A stretch of 64,000 nt of DNA. Source: Stutzerimonas stutzeri KOS6. GTDB lineage: Bacteria > Pseudomonadota > Gammaproteobacteria > Pseudomonadales > Pseudomonadaceae. Both the position numbers and the translations under genes were made by a program. Positions 1 through 8,413 of the stretch are shown here, piece after piece (position 1 is the first letter of the stretch; the number at the start of each line of letters is the position of its first letter). The notes under the pieces are model-generated. The model made no database searches, had not been told where the DNA came from, and saw nothing but the letters and a program-made list of their open reading frames with translations. The DNA lies in assembly GCF_000307775.2 (NCBI RefSeq), contig NZ_KK020676.1:1261767-1325766 (forward strand), written 5' to 3'.

Positions 1-1
1 T

Positions 2-1552
2 GCGCGGCGCCTGCTCGACGATGGCCGCGGGCCGCGTCGCAGCGGCGAGCAGACGCGTGGCCTGGAGGGCGCTGACAACGAGGCGCTGATCCGCGCCAAG
101 CATGCCGAGGTGGCCAAGCGCATGCCGGGGCTGTTCTCGCCGCTGCGTTGCGTCGCCGCCGTCGAAGCCGCGGTCAAGCTGCCGCTGGCCGAGGGCCTCA
201 AGCGTGAGCGAGAGCTGTTCGTCGAATGCCTGAACTCGCCGCAGCGCGGTGCGCTGGTGCATTCCTTCTTCGCTGAGCGCCAGGCCAGCAAGATTAATGA
301 TTTGCCGGCCGACGTGAAGCCACGCGCAATCAATAGCGCCGCGGTGATTGGCGGCGGCACCATGGGGGTGGGCATCGCCCTGAGCTTCGCCAATGCCGGC
401 TTGCCGGTGAAGCTGCTGGAAATCAATGAAGACGCCCTGCTGCGCGGCCTGCAGCGTGCCCGCGATACCTACGCGGCGAGCGTCAAGCGCGGCAGCCTGA
501 CCGAGGAGGCCATGGAGAAACGCCTGAGCCTGGTCACCGGCGTCACCGATTACGGTGCCCTTGCCGATGCCGACGTGGTGGTCGAAGCGGTATTCGAGGA
601 CATGGACGTCAAGCGGCAGGTCTTCGAGCAGCTCGATGCCGTGTGCAAACCCGGCGCGATTCTCGCCTCGAACACGTCGTCGCTGGATCTGAACGCCATA
701 GCCACGTTCACCAAGCGTCCTCAGGACGTGGTCGGCCTGCACTTCTTCAGCCCCGCCAACGTCATGCGCCTGCTCGAAGTCGTGCGCGGCGAGAAGACCA
801 GCGACGACGTGCTGGCCACCGCCATGGCCATTGGCAAGCAGTTGAAGAAGGTGTCGGTGGTGGTCGGCGTCTGCGACGGCTTCGTTGGCAACCGCATGGT
901 CTTCCAGTACGGCCGCGAAGCGGAATTCCTGCTGGAAGAGGGCGCCACGCCACAACAGGTCGACGCTGCGCTGCGCAACTTCGGCATGGCCATGGGGCCG
1001 TTCGCGATGCGCGATCTGTCCGGCCTGGACATCGGCCAGGCGATCCGCAAGCGCCAGCGCGCGACGCTGCCGGCGCACCTGGATTTCCCCACCGTCTCGG
1101 ACAAGCTCTGCGAAGCCGGCATGCTGGGGCAGAAGACCGGGGCCGGCTATTACCGCTACGAGCCGGGCAATCGCATGCCGCTGGAGAACCCTGCGCTGGC
1201 GCCTATGCTCGAAGCGGCCTCGCGGGAAAAAGGCATCGAGCGGCGCGAACTGGAGGAGCAGTACATCATCGAGCGGACCATCTTCGCGCTGGTCAACGAG
1301 GGCGCCAAGATTCTCGAAGAGGGCATCGCCCAGCGCTCCAGCGATATCGACGTGATCTACCTCAACGGCTACGGCTTCCCGGCTTTCCGTGGTGGCCCGA
1401 TGTTCTATGCCGACAGCGTCGGCCTGGACAAGGTGCTGGCGCGGGTCAGGGAGCTGCACGCACGCTGTGGCGACTGGTGGAAGCCGGCGCCGCTGCTGGA
1501 AAAACTGGCCGCCGAAGGCCGCACCTTCACCGAATGGCAGGCCGGGCAATGA
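2..1552 (+). CDS. 3-hydroxyacyl-CoA dehydrogenase / enoyl-CoA hydratase, C-terminal part (gene starts before window)
   Basis: The frame is open from the first bases of the window, so this is the 3' part (about 516 residues) of a longer gene; the GTG at 110 is internal. The visible part is a complete 3-hydroxyacyl-CoA dehydrogenase module: the Rossmann motif GGGTMGVGIA (from about position 350), the catalytic-type segment GLHFFSPANVM, and a duplicated C-terminal dimerisation domain with GAGYYRYEPG. The residues before it look like the end and linker of an enoyl-CoA hydratase (crotonase) domain, so the full protein is probably bifunctional, as in FadB/FadJ or PimF. It would carry out hydration and NAD-dependent oxidation in beta-oxidation. 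It sits 46 bases ahead of two acyl-CoA dehydrogenase genes on the same strand, which points to one catabolic operon. The dehydrogenase call is sure; the bifunctional architecture is inferred. Confidence 0.9.
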   Translation, partial: ARRLLDDGRGPRRSGEQTRGLEGADNEALIRAKHAEVAKRMPGLFSPLRCVAAVEAAVKLPLAEGLKRERELFVECLNSPQRGALVHSFFAERQASKINDLPADVKPRAINSAAVIGGGTMGVGIALSFANAGLPVKLLEINEDALLRGLQRARDTYAASVKRGSLTEEAMEKRLSLVTGVTDYGALADADVVVEAVFEDMDVKRQVFEQLDAVCKPGAILASNTSSLDLNAIATFTKRPQDVVGLHFFSPANVMRLLEVVRGEKTSDDVLATAMAIGKQLKKVSVVVGVCDGFVGNRMVFQYGREAEFLLEEGATPQQVDAALRNFGMAMGPFAMRDLSGLDIGQAIRKRQRATLPAHLDFPTVSDKLCEAGMLGQKTGAGYYRYEPGNRMPLENPALAPMLEAASREKGIERRELEEQYIIERTIFALVNEGAKILEEGIAQRSSDIDVIYLNGYGFPAFRGGPMFYADSVGLDKVLARVRELHARCGDWWKPAPLLEKLAAEGRTFTEWQAGQ

Positions 1553-1598
1553 GTGCCGCCCGCCTGCAATCTGCCGATCGGACATCGAGGACCTATCC

Positions 1599-2795
1599 AT
1601 GAACGTCAACTACACGGCCGAAGAGCTCGCCTTCCGCGACGAAGTGCGTGCCTTCCTGAAAAGCGAGCTGCCGGCGGACATCGCCGCCAAGGTCAAGCTC
1701 GGCAAGCACATGTCAAAGCAGGACCACCAGCGCTGGCAGCAGATCCTGGTCAAGCGCGGCTGGTATGCGCCGGGCTGGCCGGTGGAGCTTGGCGGCACCA
1801 CCTGGGGCCCGGTGGAAAAGCACATCTTCGACGAGGAGTGTGCCGCCTTCGGTGCGCCGCGCGCGGTGCCTTTCGGCGTCAACATGGTCGCCCCGGTGAT
1901 CATCAAATTCGGTACCCAGCAGCAGAAGGACTACTACCTGCCGCGCATCCTTTCCGGCGAGGACTGGTGGTGCCAGGGCTACTCCGAGCCGGGTGCCGGT
2001 TCCGACCTCGCCAGTCTCAAGACCCGCGCCGTACGCGACGGCGACCACTACGTGGTCAATGGGCAGAAGACCTGGACTACCCTCGGCCAGCACGCCGACA
2101 TGATCTTCTGCCTGGTGCGTACCGACCCTGAGGCCCAGCAGCAGCGCGGCATCAGCTTCCTGTTGATCGACATGAACACGCCGGGCATCAGCGTGCGGCC
2201 GATCATCACCCTGGACGGTGACCATGAGGTCAACGAAGTCTTCTTCGACAACGTCCGTGTGCCGGTGGAAAACCTGGTCGGCGAGGAAAACCAGGGCTGG
2301 ACCTGCGCCAAGTACCTGCTCACCCACGAGCGCACAGGTCTGGCCGGCATTGGCTCTTCCAAGGCGGTGCTGGCGCATCTGAAGCGCATCGCCATGAAGG
2401 AAGTCTGTGATGGCAAGCCGATGCTCGAAGACCCGCTGTTCCGTGCCCAGGTGGCAGAAGTGGAAATGCAGCTGATGGCCATCGAGATGAGCACCCTGCG
2501 CATTCTCGCCGCGGCGAAGGAGGGCGGCGTGCCGGGCGCGGAGTCCTCGATTCTCAAGGTCAAGGGCACCGAGATCCGCCAGGCCATCACCCACCTGCTG
2601 CGCAAGGTCATCGGGCCTTACGCGCTGCCATTCCTGGAAGAGGAACTTGAGCTGGACTATGACGGCGAGCTGTTGCACGCCGACTACAGCGCGTCGCTGG
2701 CCGGCGACTACTTCAACATGCGCAAGCTGTCGATCTTCGGCGGCTCCAACGAAATCCAGAAGAACATCGTCTCGAAGATGATTCTCGAGCTGTAA
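1599..2795 (+). CDS. acyl-CoA dehydrogenase, PimC-like (large subunit type)
   Basis: This is a 398-residue flavin-dependent acyl-CoA dehydrogenase for the first step of beta-oxidation. The start at 1599 (MNVNYTAEE) matches the family N-terminus; an in-frame extension upstream lies inside the previous gene and is not needed. Visible motifs are the FAD/substrate segment WWCQGYSEPGAGSDLASL and the C-terminal FAD-binding segment GGSNEIQKN. Together with the next gene it resembles the pimeloyl-CoA dehydrogenase large/small subunit pair PimC/PimD known from Rhodopseudomonas. By analogy the substrate could be a medium-chain dicarboxylyl-CoA or another aliphatic acyl-CoA; the substrate is inferred. 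The gap to the next gene is only 12 bases, so co-translation of a heteromeric enzyme is likely. Confidence 0.9.
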   Translation: MNVNYTAEELAFRDEVRAFLKSELPADIAAKVKLGKHMSKQDHQRWQQILVKRGWYAPGWPVELGGTTWGPVEKHIFDEECAAFGAPRAVPFGVNMVAPVIIKFGTQQQKDYYLPRILSGEDWWCQGYSEPGAGSDLASLKTRAVRDGDHYVVNGQKTWTTLGQHADMIFCLVRTDPEAQQQRGISFLLIDMNTPGISVRPIITLDGDHEVNEVFFDNVRVPVENLVGEENQGWTCAKYLLTHERTGLAGIGSSKAVLAHLKRIAMKEVCDGKPMLEDPLFRAQVAEVEMQLMAIEMSTLRILAAAKEGGVPGAESSILKVKGTEIRQAITHLLRKVIGPYALPFLEEELELDYDGELLHADYSASLAGDYFNMRKLSIFGGSNEIQKNIVSKMILEL

Positions 2796-2807
2796 GGGGG
2801 CACCGCA

Positions 2808-3950
2808 ATGGACTTCAAACTGACTGAAGAGCAGCAAATGCTGCAAGACACCGCGGCGCGTCTGGTGCGCGACGCCTATCCGTTCGAGCAGCGCGAGAAA
2901 TTCAGCGAGTCGGAACTGGGCTTCTCCGCCGAGTTCTGGGCGCAGCTGGGTGAGCTCGGCCTGACCGCCGTGCCGTTCGCCGAAGAGATCGGCGGCTTTG
3001 GCGGCGGTGGCGTGGAAACCATGCTGGTGATGACCGAGCTGGGCCGTGGCCTGACGCTGGAGCCCTATCTGCAATCGGTGATCTTCGGTGGCGGATTGCT
3101 CGGCCAGCTGGGCAGCGACGCGCAAAAGGATGATCTGCTGCCGCAGGTAGCGGCCGGCTCGCTGCAGCTGGCGGTGGCCCTCGAGGAGCCGCAGAGCCAC
3201 TACAACCTCAACGACGTGCAGACCCGTGCCGAGGTGGTCGATGGCGGCTATCGCCTGTCCGGGCGCAAGGCCGTGGTCATCGGCGGGCATAGCGCCGGGC
3301 AGATCATCGTCTCCGCACGGACTGCTGGTGACAGCCGCGACGAAGCCGGCATCAGCCTGTTCCTCGTCGATCCGAACGCGCAAGGCGTGAGCCGCCGCGT
3401 CTACCCGACCATCGACGGGCGCAAGGGCTGCGAGCTGTTCCTCGAAAACGTGCAGGTCGGTGCCGATGCCGTGCTCGGCGAAGTCGGCAACGCGCTCCCG
3501 GCGCTGCGCTACCAGCAGGGCCGTGCCATCGCCGCGCAATGTGCCGATGCCCTGGGCAGCATGGACGAAGCCTGCAAGCTGACCCTCGACTACCTGAAGA
3601 CGCGCAAGCAGTTCGGCGTGCCGATCGGCAAGTTCCAGGTCCTGCAGCACCGCATGGTCGACATGCAGACCGAACTGGAGCAGGCCACCAGCATGGCGAT
3701 CCTCGCCGCGACCTTTGCCGATGGCGAAGACAACGACGAGCGCAGCCGTATCATCGCCGCCGCCAAGTACATCTGCGCCCGCGCCGCGCGCAAGGTGGCC
3801 GAGGAAGCGATCCAGCTGCACGGCGGCATCGGCATGACCTGGGAATACAACCTCGCCCACCACGCCAAGCGCCTGGTGATGATCGCCCACCAGTTCGGCG
3901 ACGATGACCATCATCTGAAGGCCTATGCGAAGCTGATGCAGGTGGCATAA
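2808..3950 (+). CDS. acyl-CoA dehydrogenase, PimD-like (small subunit type)
   Basis: This is a 380-residue acyl-CoA dehydrogenase paralogue directly after the large-subunit-type gene, with AGGGGG-type spacing before ATG 2808. It keeps the fold (LTEEQQMLQDTAARLV at the N-terminus, IQLHGGIGMTWEYNLAHHAKR near the end), but its C-terminus lacks the GG(S/T)NEIQ FAD segment present in its partner. That asymmetry is what is expected of heterotetrameric acyl-CoA dehydrogenases, in which the FAD site is built by one subunit type at the interface. A terminator-like hairpin follows at 3972, ending the operon. The heteromeric arrangement is inferred from family knowledge and gene pairing. Confidence 0.88.
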   Translation: MDFKLTEEQQMLQDTAARLVRDAYPFEQREKFSESELGFSAEFWAQLGELGLTAVPFAEEIGGFGGGGVETMLVMTELGRGLTLEPYLQSVIFGGGLLGQLGSDAQKDDLLPQVAAGSLQLAVALEEPQSHYNLNDVQTRAEVVDGGYRLSGRKAVVIGGHSAGQIIVSARTAGDSRDEAGISLFLVDPNAQGVSRRVYPTIDGRKGCELFLENVQVGADAVLGEVGNALPALRYQQGRAIAAQCADALGSMDEACKLTLDYLKTRKQFGVPIGKFQVLQHRMVDMQTELEQATSMAILAATFADGEDNDERSRIIAAAKYICARAARKVAEEAIQLHGGIGMTWEYNLAHHAKRLVMIAHQFGDDDHHLKAYAKLMQVA

Positions 3951-3971
3951 CCCGCCAATCGCAACACAGCG

Positions 3972-3994
3972 ACCGGGCCCCATGGCCCGGTTTT
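3972..3994 (+). terminator. rho-independent terminator of the acyl-CoA dehydrogenase operon
   Basis: An 8-bp inverted repeat (ACCGGGCC / GGCCCGGT, 4-base loop) is followed by TTTT, 22 bases after the stop of the second dehydrogenase. Confidence 0.75.
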
Positions 3995-4048
3995 GCTTTG
4001 CAGAGACAGGTTCGCGAGCGGCGCTCCGCTTCAGCCCTCCGCGAGCTT

Positions 4049-4131
4049 CGTAGGGTGGATGCCGCCTTTCACATCCACGCGGGTCGAGCAGCACCGAGCC
4101 GGTGGATCGGTGCAGCGTGATCCACCCTACG
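4049..4131. repeat. palindromic intergenic repeat with CGTAGGGTGGAT arms
   Basis: A perfect 12-bp inverted repeat, CGTAGGGTGGAT at 4049-4060 and ATCCACCCTACG at 4120-4131, brackets a further GGTGGATC half-site. Related sequence with TTATCCACCCTACG occurs at 53584-53616. GTAGGGTGGAT-type palindromes are common dispersed intergenic elements in Pseudomonas-group genomes (recalled, not searched). The element occupies most of the 3951-4278 gap, together with the two terminators. Confidence 0.6.
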
Positions 4132-4229
4132 GCTTAGAAAGGCGGTTGCTGTGCAAACAGCCGAAGTTACAGCTTTTATATCCGGTGGGCGGTGATCGCA
4201 CCGGCTGTGGGTGATTCGATCCGGACATG

Positions 4230-4257
4230 AAAAAGCCGGGCAAATGCCCGGCCTTTC
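4230..4257 (-). terminator. terminator of the envelope operon
   Basis: The hairpin GCCGGGC-AAAT-GCCCGGC (4235-4252) is flanked by AAAAA on its left, which is a T-run on the minus strand. It lies about 22 bases past the last gene of the 8074-to-4279 operon. Confidence 0.8.
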
Positions 4258-4278
4258 TGCCTCACGATCAGCTATCGA

Positions 4279-5322
4279 TCAGATGCTGTCGAGTTGCGGG
4301 TTCAGGCGGTCCAGCAGTCGCTGGCTGCGGCGGCCGTCCTGCAGGTCGCCCAGATCCGTCAGGCGCACGCGCTCTTTCGGCTCGACCTTCAACTCCACGC
4401 CGTTGACCTTGCCGAGCAGAGCCTGCGTGAGCAGTTCGCAGCCGTCTTTCATGCCCGTTGGCAGGTCCTTGAATTCACGACTGCAGTCCTTTTCGGTCTG
4501 TTCAACGACCTTCTCGTAATGCGCCTTGCGCTGTTTTTCGGCGCTGCCTTCGGTGGGGTTCAGTGGGGTGTTGTAGCGCTGATACAGGGCAATGCTGCGC
4601 TCGGCCATGCCGCGATCCCGGACGCTGAACGAGGCGCTTTGCAATTCGGCGCGCTCGACGCTCGACGCCAATTCACCCAGTTCGCTCATTAATGCCCACT
4701 GTCCTCGGGCTTCGCCACCGAAGCTCTCGCTCAGGCGCTGCAGCTTACGATTCAAATCACGCAGGTTACTCAGGCGGTAGCTGACACGCGAATCGAACAG
4801 TTCTGGCAGGTCGACTGCCAGCTCTGTTTCCAGGGTGCCGGCATCGTCATCGATATCCACGTAGATTTCGACGTCGTAGGGCTTGAGTTCGGCCAGCCCA
4901 CTGATCAGCGCGGGCTCGAAGCCGCGAGCGGTCGCCATGCCTCGGCCGAAGCTGCCGCCGGCCATTGCGCCGAGGCTGCTCAGGCCACCGAGTGCGCGCG
5001 TGTCGGCCTCGACGCCATTGAAGCGCAGGCGCAAGCGGGTCCGCTCGTCGTTGATGGAGCGGTCACTGATGATCACTTCAGCCACCTGCAGGCTTGGCTC
5101 GCGTCCACCGGCTTCGACTTGCAGTTCGGAAATCGTCACGCGGCCTCCGAATGGGCTGGACGAAACCGACTTCCAACTCAGGGTATCCTCAAGCTCGTGC
5201 TCGTAAACCCAGTCTTCGATCAGCTTTTCTGCCTGGCTGCTGCTGTAGGCGCTCAGGCCGAAGTAGCCGGCCACCAGCACGGCAACAGCAGCGCCAGCGA
5301 TCAAGGGTAGGCGCTTGCTCAT
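4279..5322 (-). CDS. membrane-anchored periplasmic protein of unknown function (DUF945/AsmA-like appearance)
   Basis: This is a 347-residue protein with one N-terminal hydrophobic segment (about residues 5-27, an uncleaved signal anchor) and a long periplasmic part. The part after the anchor (EKLIEDWVYEHELEDTLSWK, then alternating hydrophobic beta-like stretches mentioning LQVAEVIISDRSI) recalls AsmA or DUF945-type proteins, but I cannot assign a family with confidence. It overlaps the stop of the upstream gene by ATGA (5319-5322), so it is translationally coupled to it. It is the last gene of a three-gene operon and is followed by a strong terminator. A role in envelope maintenance is inference from location only. 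Confidence 0.75.
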   Translation of the reverse strand: MSKRLPLIAGAAVAVLVAGYFGLSAYSSSQAEKLIEDWVYEHELEDTLSWKSVSSSPFGGRVTISELQVEAGGREPSLQVAEVIISDRSINDERTRLRLRFNGVEADTRALGGLSSLGAMAGGSFGRGMATARGFEPALISGLAELKPYDVEIYVDIDDDAGTLETELAVDLPELFDSRVSYRLSNLRDLNRKLQRLSESFGGEARGQWALMSELGELASSVERAELQSASFSVRDRGMAERSIALYQRYNTPLNPTEGSAEKQRKAHYEKVVEQTEKDCSREFKDLPTGMKDGCELLTQALLGKVNGVELKVEPKERVRLTDLGDLQDGRRSQRLLDRLNPQLDSI

Positions 5323-7190
5323 TCGTCATCTCCTTGGAGCTCGGCACGTTCGGGCCAGGCTTTTTGTATCAGCGATTTGGCCTCTTCCGGCGTCCAGTCG
5401 GGGTCACCGATTTCATGTCGTGCGAGTTTCAGCGGGTCGCGTAGATCGGCGCAGCCATTTTCGCTACAGGCTTGCAGCGTGGTGGCGCTGATCAGCGTCA
5501 GCGGCAGGTTTTGCTCATCCTTGCGCGACGCGTCCAGCCGCGCCTCGCCCTTGACCAGGAACCAGCCCTTGTCGGCGCTTTGTTCGCTGTTTTTGGTCTC
5601 CAGTATGGCGGTATACGGATAGTCAACCTCCCAGCCATCATCGGCTTTGCCATCGATATGCACGATCTGGCTATAGCGTTGAGCGCGGCCTTGCATCATC
5701 GCGGCATAACCGCCGCCACTGAACGGCGAATAGCTGGCATCGCTGAGGATGCGTCCGTAGAGTTCTTCGGGTTTGCGAGTTTCACGGCGTAGCTGACGAT
5801 ACAGCTGCAGCTGTTGCTCTGCCTGGCGAGCCAGCAGCTCGCGCTGACGCTGGGCTTCACGCTCGCGCTCCAGCTCGGCTCGGCGCTGCAGTTCAGCTTC
5901 CTTGCGCTCGTAGGCGAACAGGTGGTTATCGGCCCGAGCCGGGTCGTATTCCCACTTCTGCGTACGGTAGTGACGTGATAGCGAAATGTCGTAAAGCCAG
6001 AAATCGCGATCGCCTTCGTGCAACCCTTTTTCCAGATCCCGCATGCCGTAGAAATGGATGGCCCTGATCTTCGGTGCGCTCTTGTCGAGGTGTGCAGTGG
6101 CCAGGTCAATTGTCTGGCGAATGCTTTCCAGATCGCGGAACAGCTCACGGTTTTCGGTCAGTGCTATCAGCGTGACGCTGCCGGCATTCCAGTGGCCGTT
6201 ATAGCTATGGCCCATGCGCAGCAGGTAATGCACCTTGCTGGCTGGTTCGCTATGCAACAGCAGCAGCAGATTCTTGCGTTCGTCGATGCCCACTACCGGG
6301 AGCTGCGGCGCGTCGCCGTAGATTTCCAGGCCATCGAGGAAGCTGCCTTTGAACTGATGCAGACGCACGCCATCGCGGCGGTTGAGCGTCAGCGAGCCGG
6401 TGCCCTGCGCGTAACCGTCCGGGCCGCACGTCACGCCGCTGGATGCCGCGGAGATATTCGCTATGTCGTCCTCCGGCTTGAAGCCCAGGCGGAAGCGACA
6501 GCCGTTCTGATCGACGATCTCGGTGATGAGGTCGGCCTTGGCGAAAACGTCCCGGGCCAGAGGCGGTTGCCAGCCGTTGACGCTGAACTCTTTGGCGAAA
6601 ACGGGGGCGGCAACCACGGCCTGTTCAGCCGGGACTGGCGTTTCTGCCGGCGCAGCGGGTTGAGTGTCGGCCACAGGCGCTGGTGATGCGGCCGTGGGTT
6701 GTGGTGCTTCGGCTTGCGTCGGCTTGGCCGGTTCCGGCTCTGCGGTGGCCGGAGCGGTCGCGCTCGCAGCAGGCGCAGCGGAAGCGGGGGCCTCAGCCGG
6801 CGCTTGGGCGACGGTTGGCGCAGGGGCTGGCTCGGCGGCTGGCTGCGGGGCTGCGGGGGCCCAGCCTGCGGCTTGGCTGGCGTGGCCGCTTGCTTGTGTC
6901 TTGCCGGTGCTGTCTACACTGGTCCAGCTCAGTTGCGTGGCGCTCGAGCACTGGCTAGCGAACAGGCCACCAAGTTTTGGCAGCAAGCGGTTAATGGAGT
7001 CCTGATTTGCTTGGCCGGCAAATGCGAAACGCAGCTTCAGGTTGTCGCTGCACCAAGGCTGGCCATCGGCGTGGTCGACAAAGACCTCGACGTTTTCCGC
7101 CTTCGAATAGGCCAGTCGGTGGCTGGCTGCCTGAGCCGAAGCCGCTACGGCCAGGCTAAGGGCCAGTAGGGAAATGTGGCGCAAGTTCAT
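5319..7190 (-). CDS. periplasmic protein with Pro/Ala-rich linker and coiled coil, unknown function
   Basis: This is a 623-residue protein with a cleavable signal peptide (LALSLAVAASAQA before ASHRL). Regions in order are a small N-terminal domain with a Cys pair (residues about 22-110), a long Pro/Ala/Glu-rich linker (about 110-205), a globular domain with conserved-looking Cys (QNGCRFRLGF, GVTCGPDG), a charged Glu/Arg/Gln coiled coil (about 430-475) and a C-terminal domain. The linker could span peptidoglycan. Its start overlaps the upstream stop by one base (TGATG) and its stop overlaps the next start (ATGA), so the three proteins are co-translated. I do not recognise the family. Base composition is visibly lower in G+C than in the flanking catabolic genes. 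Confidence 0.8.
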   Translation of the reverse strand: MNLRHISLLALSLAVAASAQAASHRLAYSKAENVEVFVDHADGQPWCSDNLKLRFAFAGQANQDSINRLLPKLGGLFASQCSSATQLSWTSVDSTGKTQASGHASQAAGWAPAAPQPAAEPAPAPTVAQAPAEAPASAAPAASATAPATAEPEPAKPTQAEAPQPTAASPAPVADTQPAAPAETPVPAEQAVVAAPVFAKEFSVNGWQPPLARDVFAKADLITEIVDQNGCRFRLGFKPEDDIANISAASSGVTCGPDGYAQGTGSLTLNRRDGVRLHQFKGSFLDGLEIYGDAPQLPVVGIDERKNLLLLLHSEPASKVHYLLRMGHSYNGHWNAGSVTLIALTENRELFRDLESIRQTIDLATAHLDKSAPKIRAIHFYGMRDLEKGLHEGDRDFWLYDISLSRHYRTQKWEYDPARADNHLFAYERKEAELQRRAELEREREAQRQRELLARQAEQQLQLYRQLRRETRKPEELYGRILSDASYSPFSGGGYAAMMQGRAQRYSQIVHIDGKADDGWEVDYPYTAILETKNSEQSADKGWFLVKGEARLDASRKDEQNLPLTLISATTLQACSENGCADLRDPLKLARHEIGDPDWTPEEAKSLIQKAWPERAELQGDDE

Positions 7191-8074
7191 CAGATCAGCT
7201 CCCAGGCACCGTCGGCCGCCTGGCAGGCCTTGGCAGTCTGCTGCTCATTGCTGCCCTGGGCTGTCACGTCGTACTTGATCGTCCGGCAGGTCGCCTGTGC
7301 CGTCATGGTTTGCTCGACCGGAACAGCATCCAGATCAATGGCGTCCAGGTCGATTCCCTTGGAGGCTGCGCTGGCCACATCAAGGCTGTCGAGATCGGTA
7401 GCTGTTTCGGCTGCAGCGGTCTGGGTCGACTGGGAGGGCTTTTTGACCTGCGCCACCAACGGCGCGTAGACATAACCGATGGTTACGCCGCGGCGGCCCA
7501 CCATGATCCAGTCATTGTCGGTGCGACCGATCGCAGTAAAGGTTGTGCCGGCTGGCAACCCTGCAACCTTTTCGGCTTTGAGGTCGGGCGCATTGCGTAC
7601 GTTCGCCGATTTCACTGCCTGGTAGGGCTGGTTGATCAGCGTCATGTTCGCTACCGGCTGCACCTTGGGCGTACGCTTGACCGCAACTTCGCGCTGCACG
7701 GTTTCGGTCTTGATCGGGGTAATGGTGGCTTTGGCATCGCTGTGGCTCGACGACCACTGGGTGGCTTGGCCATCCTGCATGTGCTGCAGCGCCTGTTGAG
7801 TCTGCTGGGCCAGCGCTTCGCGATCCCGCGCATCGAGCTTCGCGCCGACGGTCTTGCCAAGGTAACCGCCAGCCAGTGCGCCTGCGATCATGGCTGCGGT
7901 GCGACCGCTACCGTTTCCGACCTGGCTGCCAATAAGAATGCCTGCTGCGGTGCCGACCAGAGTGCCGATGTTCTCTTTGTTCGCCCACTCGTTTTCGGCC
8001 ATGTTGGCGCAACCGGCGCTGAACACGATGGCACTGCTGAGCAACAGCACGCTGGTTTTTTTTGCGAAGCCCAT
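7190..8074 (-). CDS. lipoprotein with glycine-zipper and bacterial SH3 domains
   Basis: The start at 8074 (MGFAKKTSVLLLSS) was chosen because AAGGA lies 8-9 bases upstream and a lipoprotein signal follows directly; the in-frame ATG at 8110 would bury it. The lipobox is FSAGC, so the mature protein is lipid-anchored at Cys. Next come a glycine-zipper segment (GTLVGTAAGILIGSQVG, AGALAGGYLGKTVGAKLD), typical of envelope-inserted lipoproteins, and then an SH3b domain (SANVRNAPDLKAEKVAGLP to GYVYAPL) that may bind peptidoglycan. The C-terminus carries a small Cys-containing domain. It is the first gene of the coupled three-gene operon. The domain calls are firm; the cellular role is unknown. Confidence 0.85.
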   Translation of the reverse strand: MGFAKKTSVLLLSSAIVFSAGCANMAENEWANKENIGTLVGTAAGILIGSQVGNGSGRTAAMIAGALAGGYLGKTVGAKLDARDREALAQQTQQALQHMQDGQATQWSSSHSDAKATITPIKTETVQREVAVKRTPKVQPVANMTLINQPYQAVKSANVRNAPDLKAEKVAGLPAGTTFTAIGRTDNDWIMVGRRGVTIGYVYAPLVAQVKKPSQSTQTAAAETATDLDSLDVASAASKGIDLDAIDLDAVPVEQTMTAQATCRTIKYDVTAQGSNEQQTAKACQAADGAWELI

Positions 8075-8178
8075 GAGGTAGTCCTTGTCTGAATGGCTGG
8101 CAGGTAGCATTCAGGACTGACTCGACGGCCGATGTCGTGCCAACGGGGCTGCCGTTTCAATCCATGAAATGGCCGGTA

Positions 8179-8207
8179 ATTACACACAAATATGGCCTGT
8201 ATCACAA
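8179..8207 (-). promoter_or_regulatory. sigma-70-type promoter for the envelope operon
   Basis: Read on the minus strand, TTGTGA (8202-8207) and TGTAAT (8179-8184) are separated by 17 bases in an AT-rich patch, giving a leader of about 100 bases before the start at 8074. Between this promoter and the MFS gene end at 8414 I see no gene or other feature. Confidence 0.5.
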
Positions 8208-8413
8208 ACCTAAATCAGTCTAGATCTGCAACGTCAGGGCTAACGGTGCAGGTCGGGGGCCGCATTCGCATACTGCACTGGGCGCTGCACTTCGAGGGTC
8301 TGAAGCGCCGGTGGCGATATGTCGCTCAATACGGCTCATCGTGTGAATGAGATCAGGAACAGCCAGGCGGCCAGTGCATGGTGTAAATGCACCGGCCGAT
8401 ATGCGGCGATTCG

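Noticed and set aside
1713-4094. A 793-codon antisense frame opposite the acyl-CoA dehydrogenase genes
   Set aside because: It is His/Gln/Leu/Val-rich with no family motif, and both plus-strand genes are clear family members; long antisense frames are expected at this G+C.
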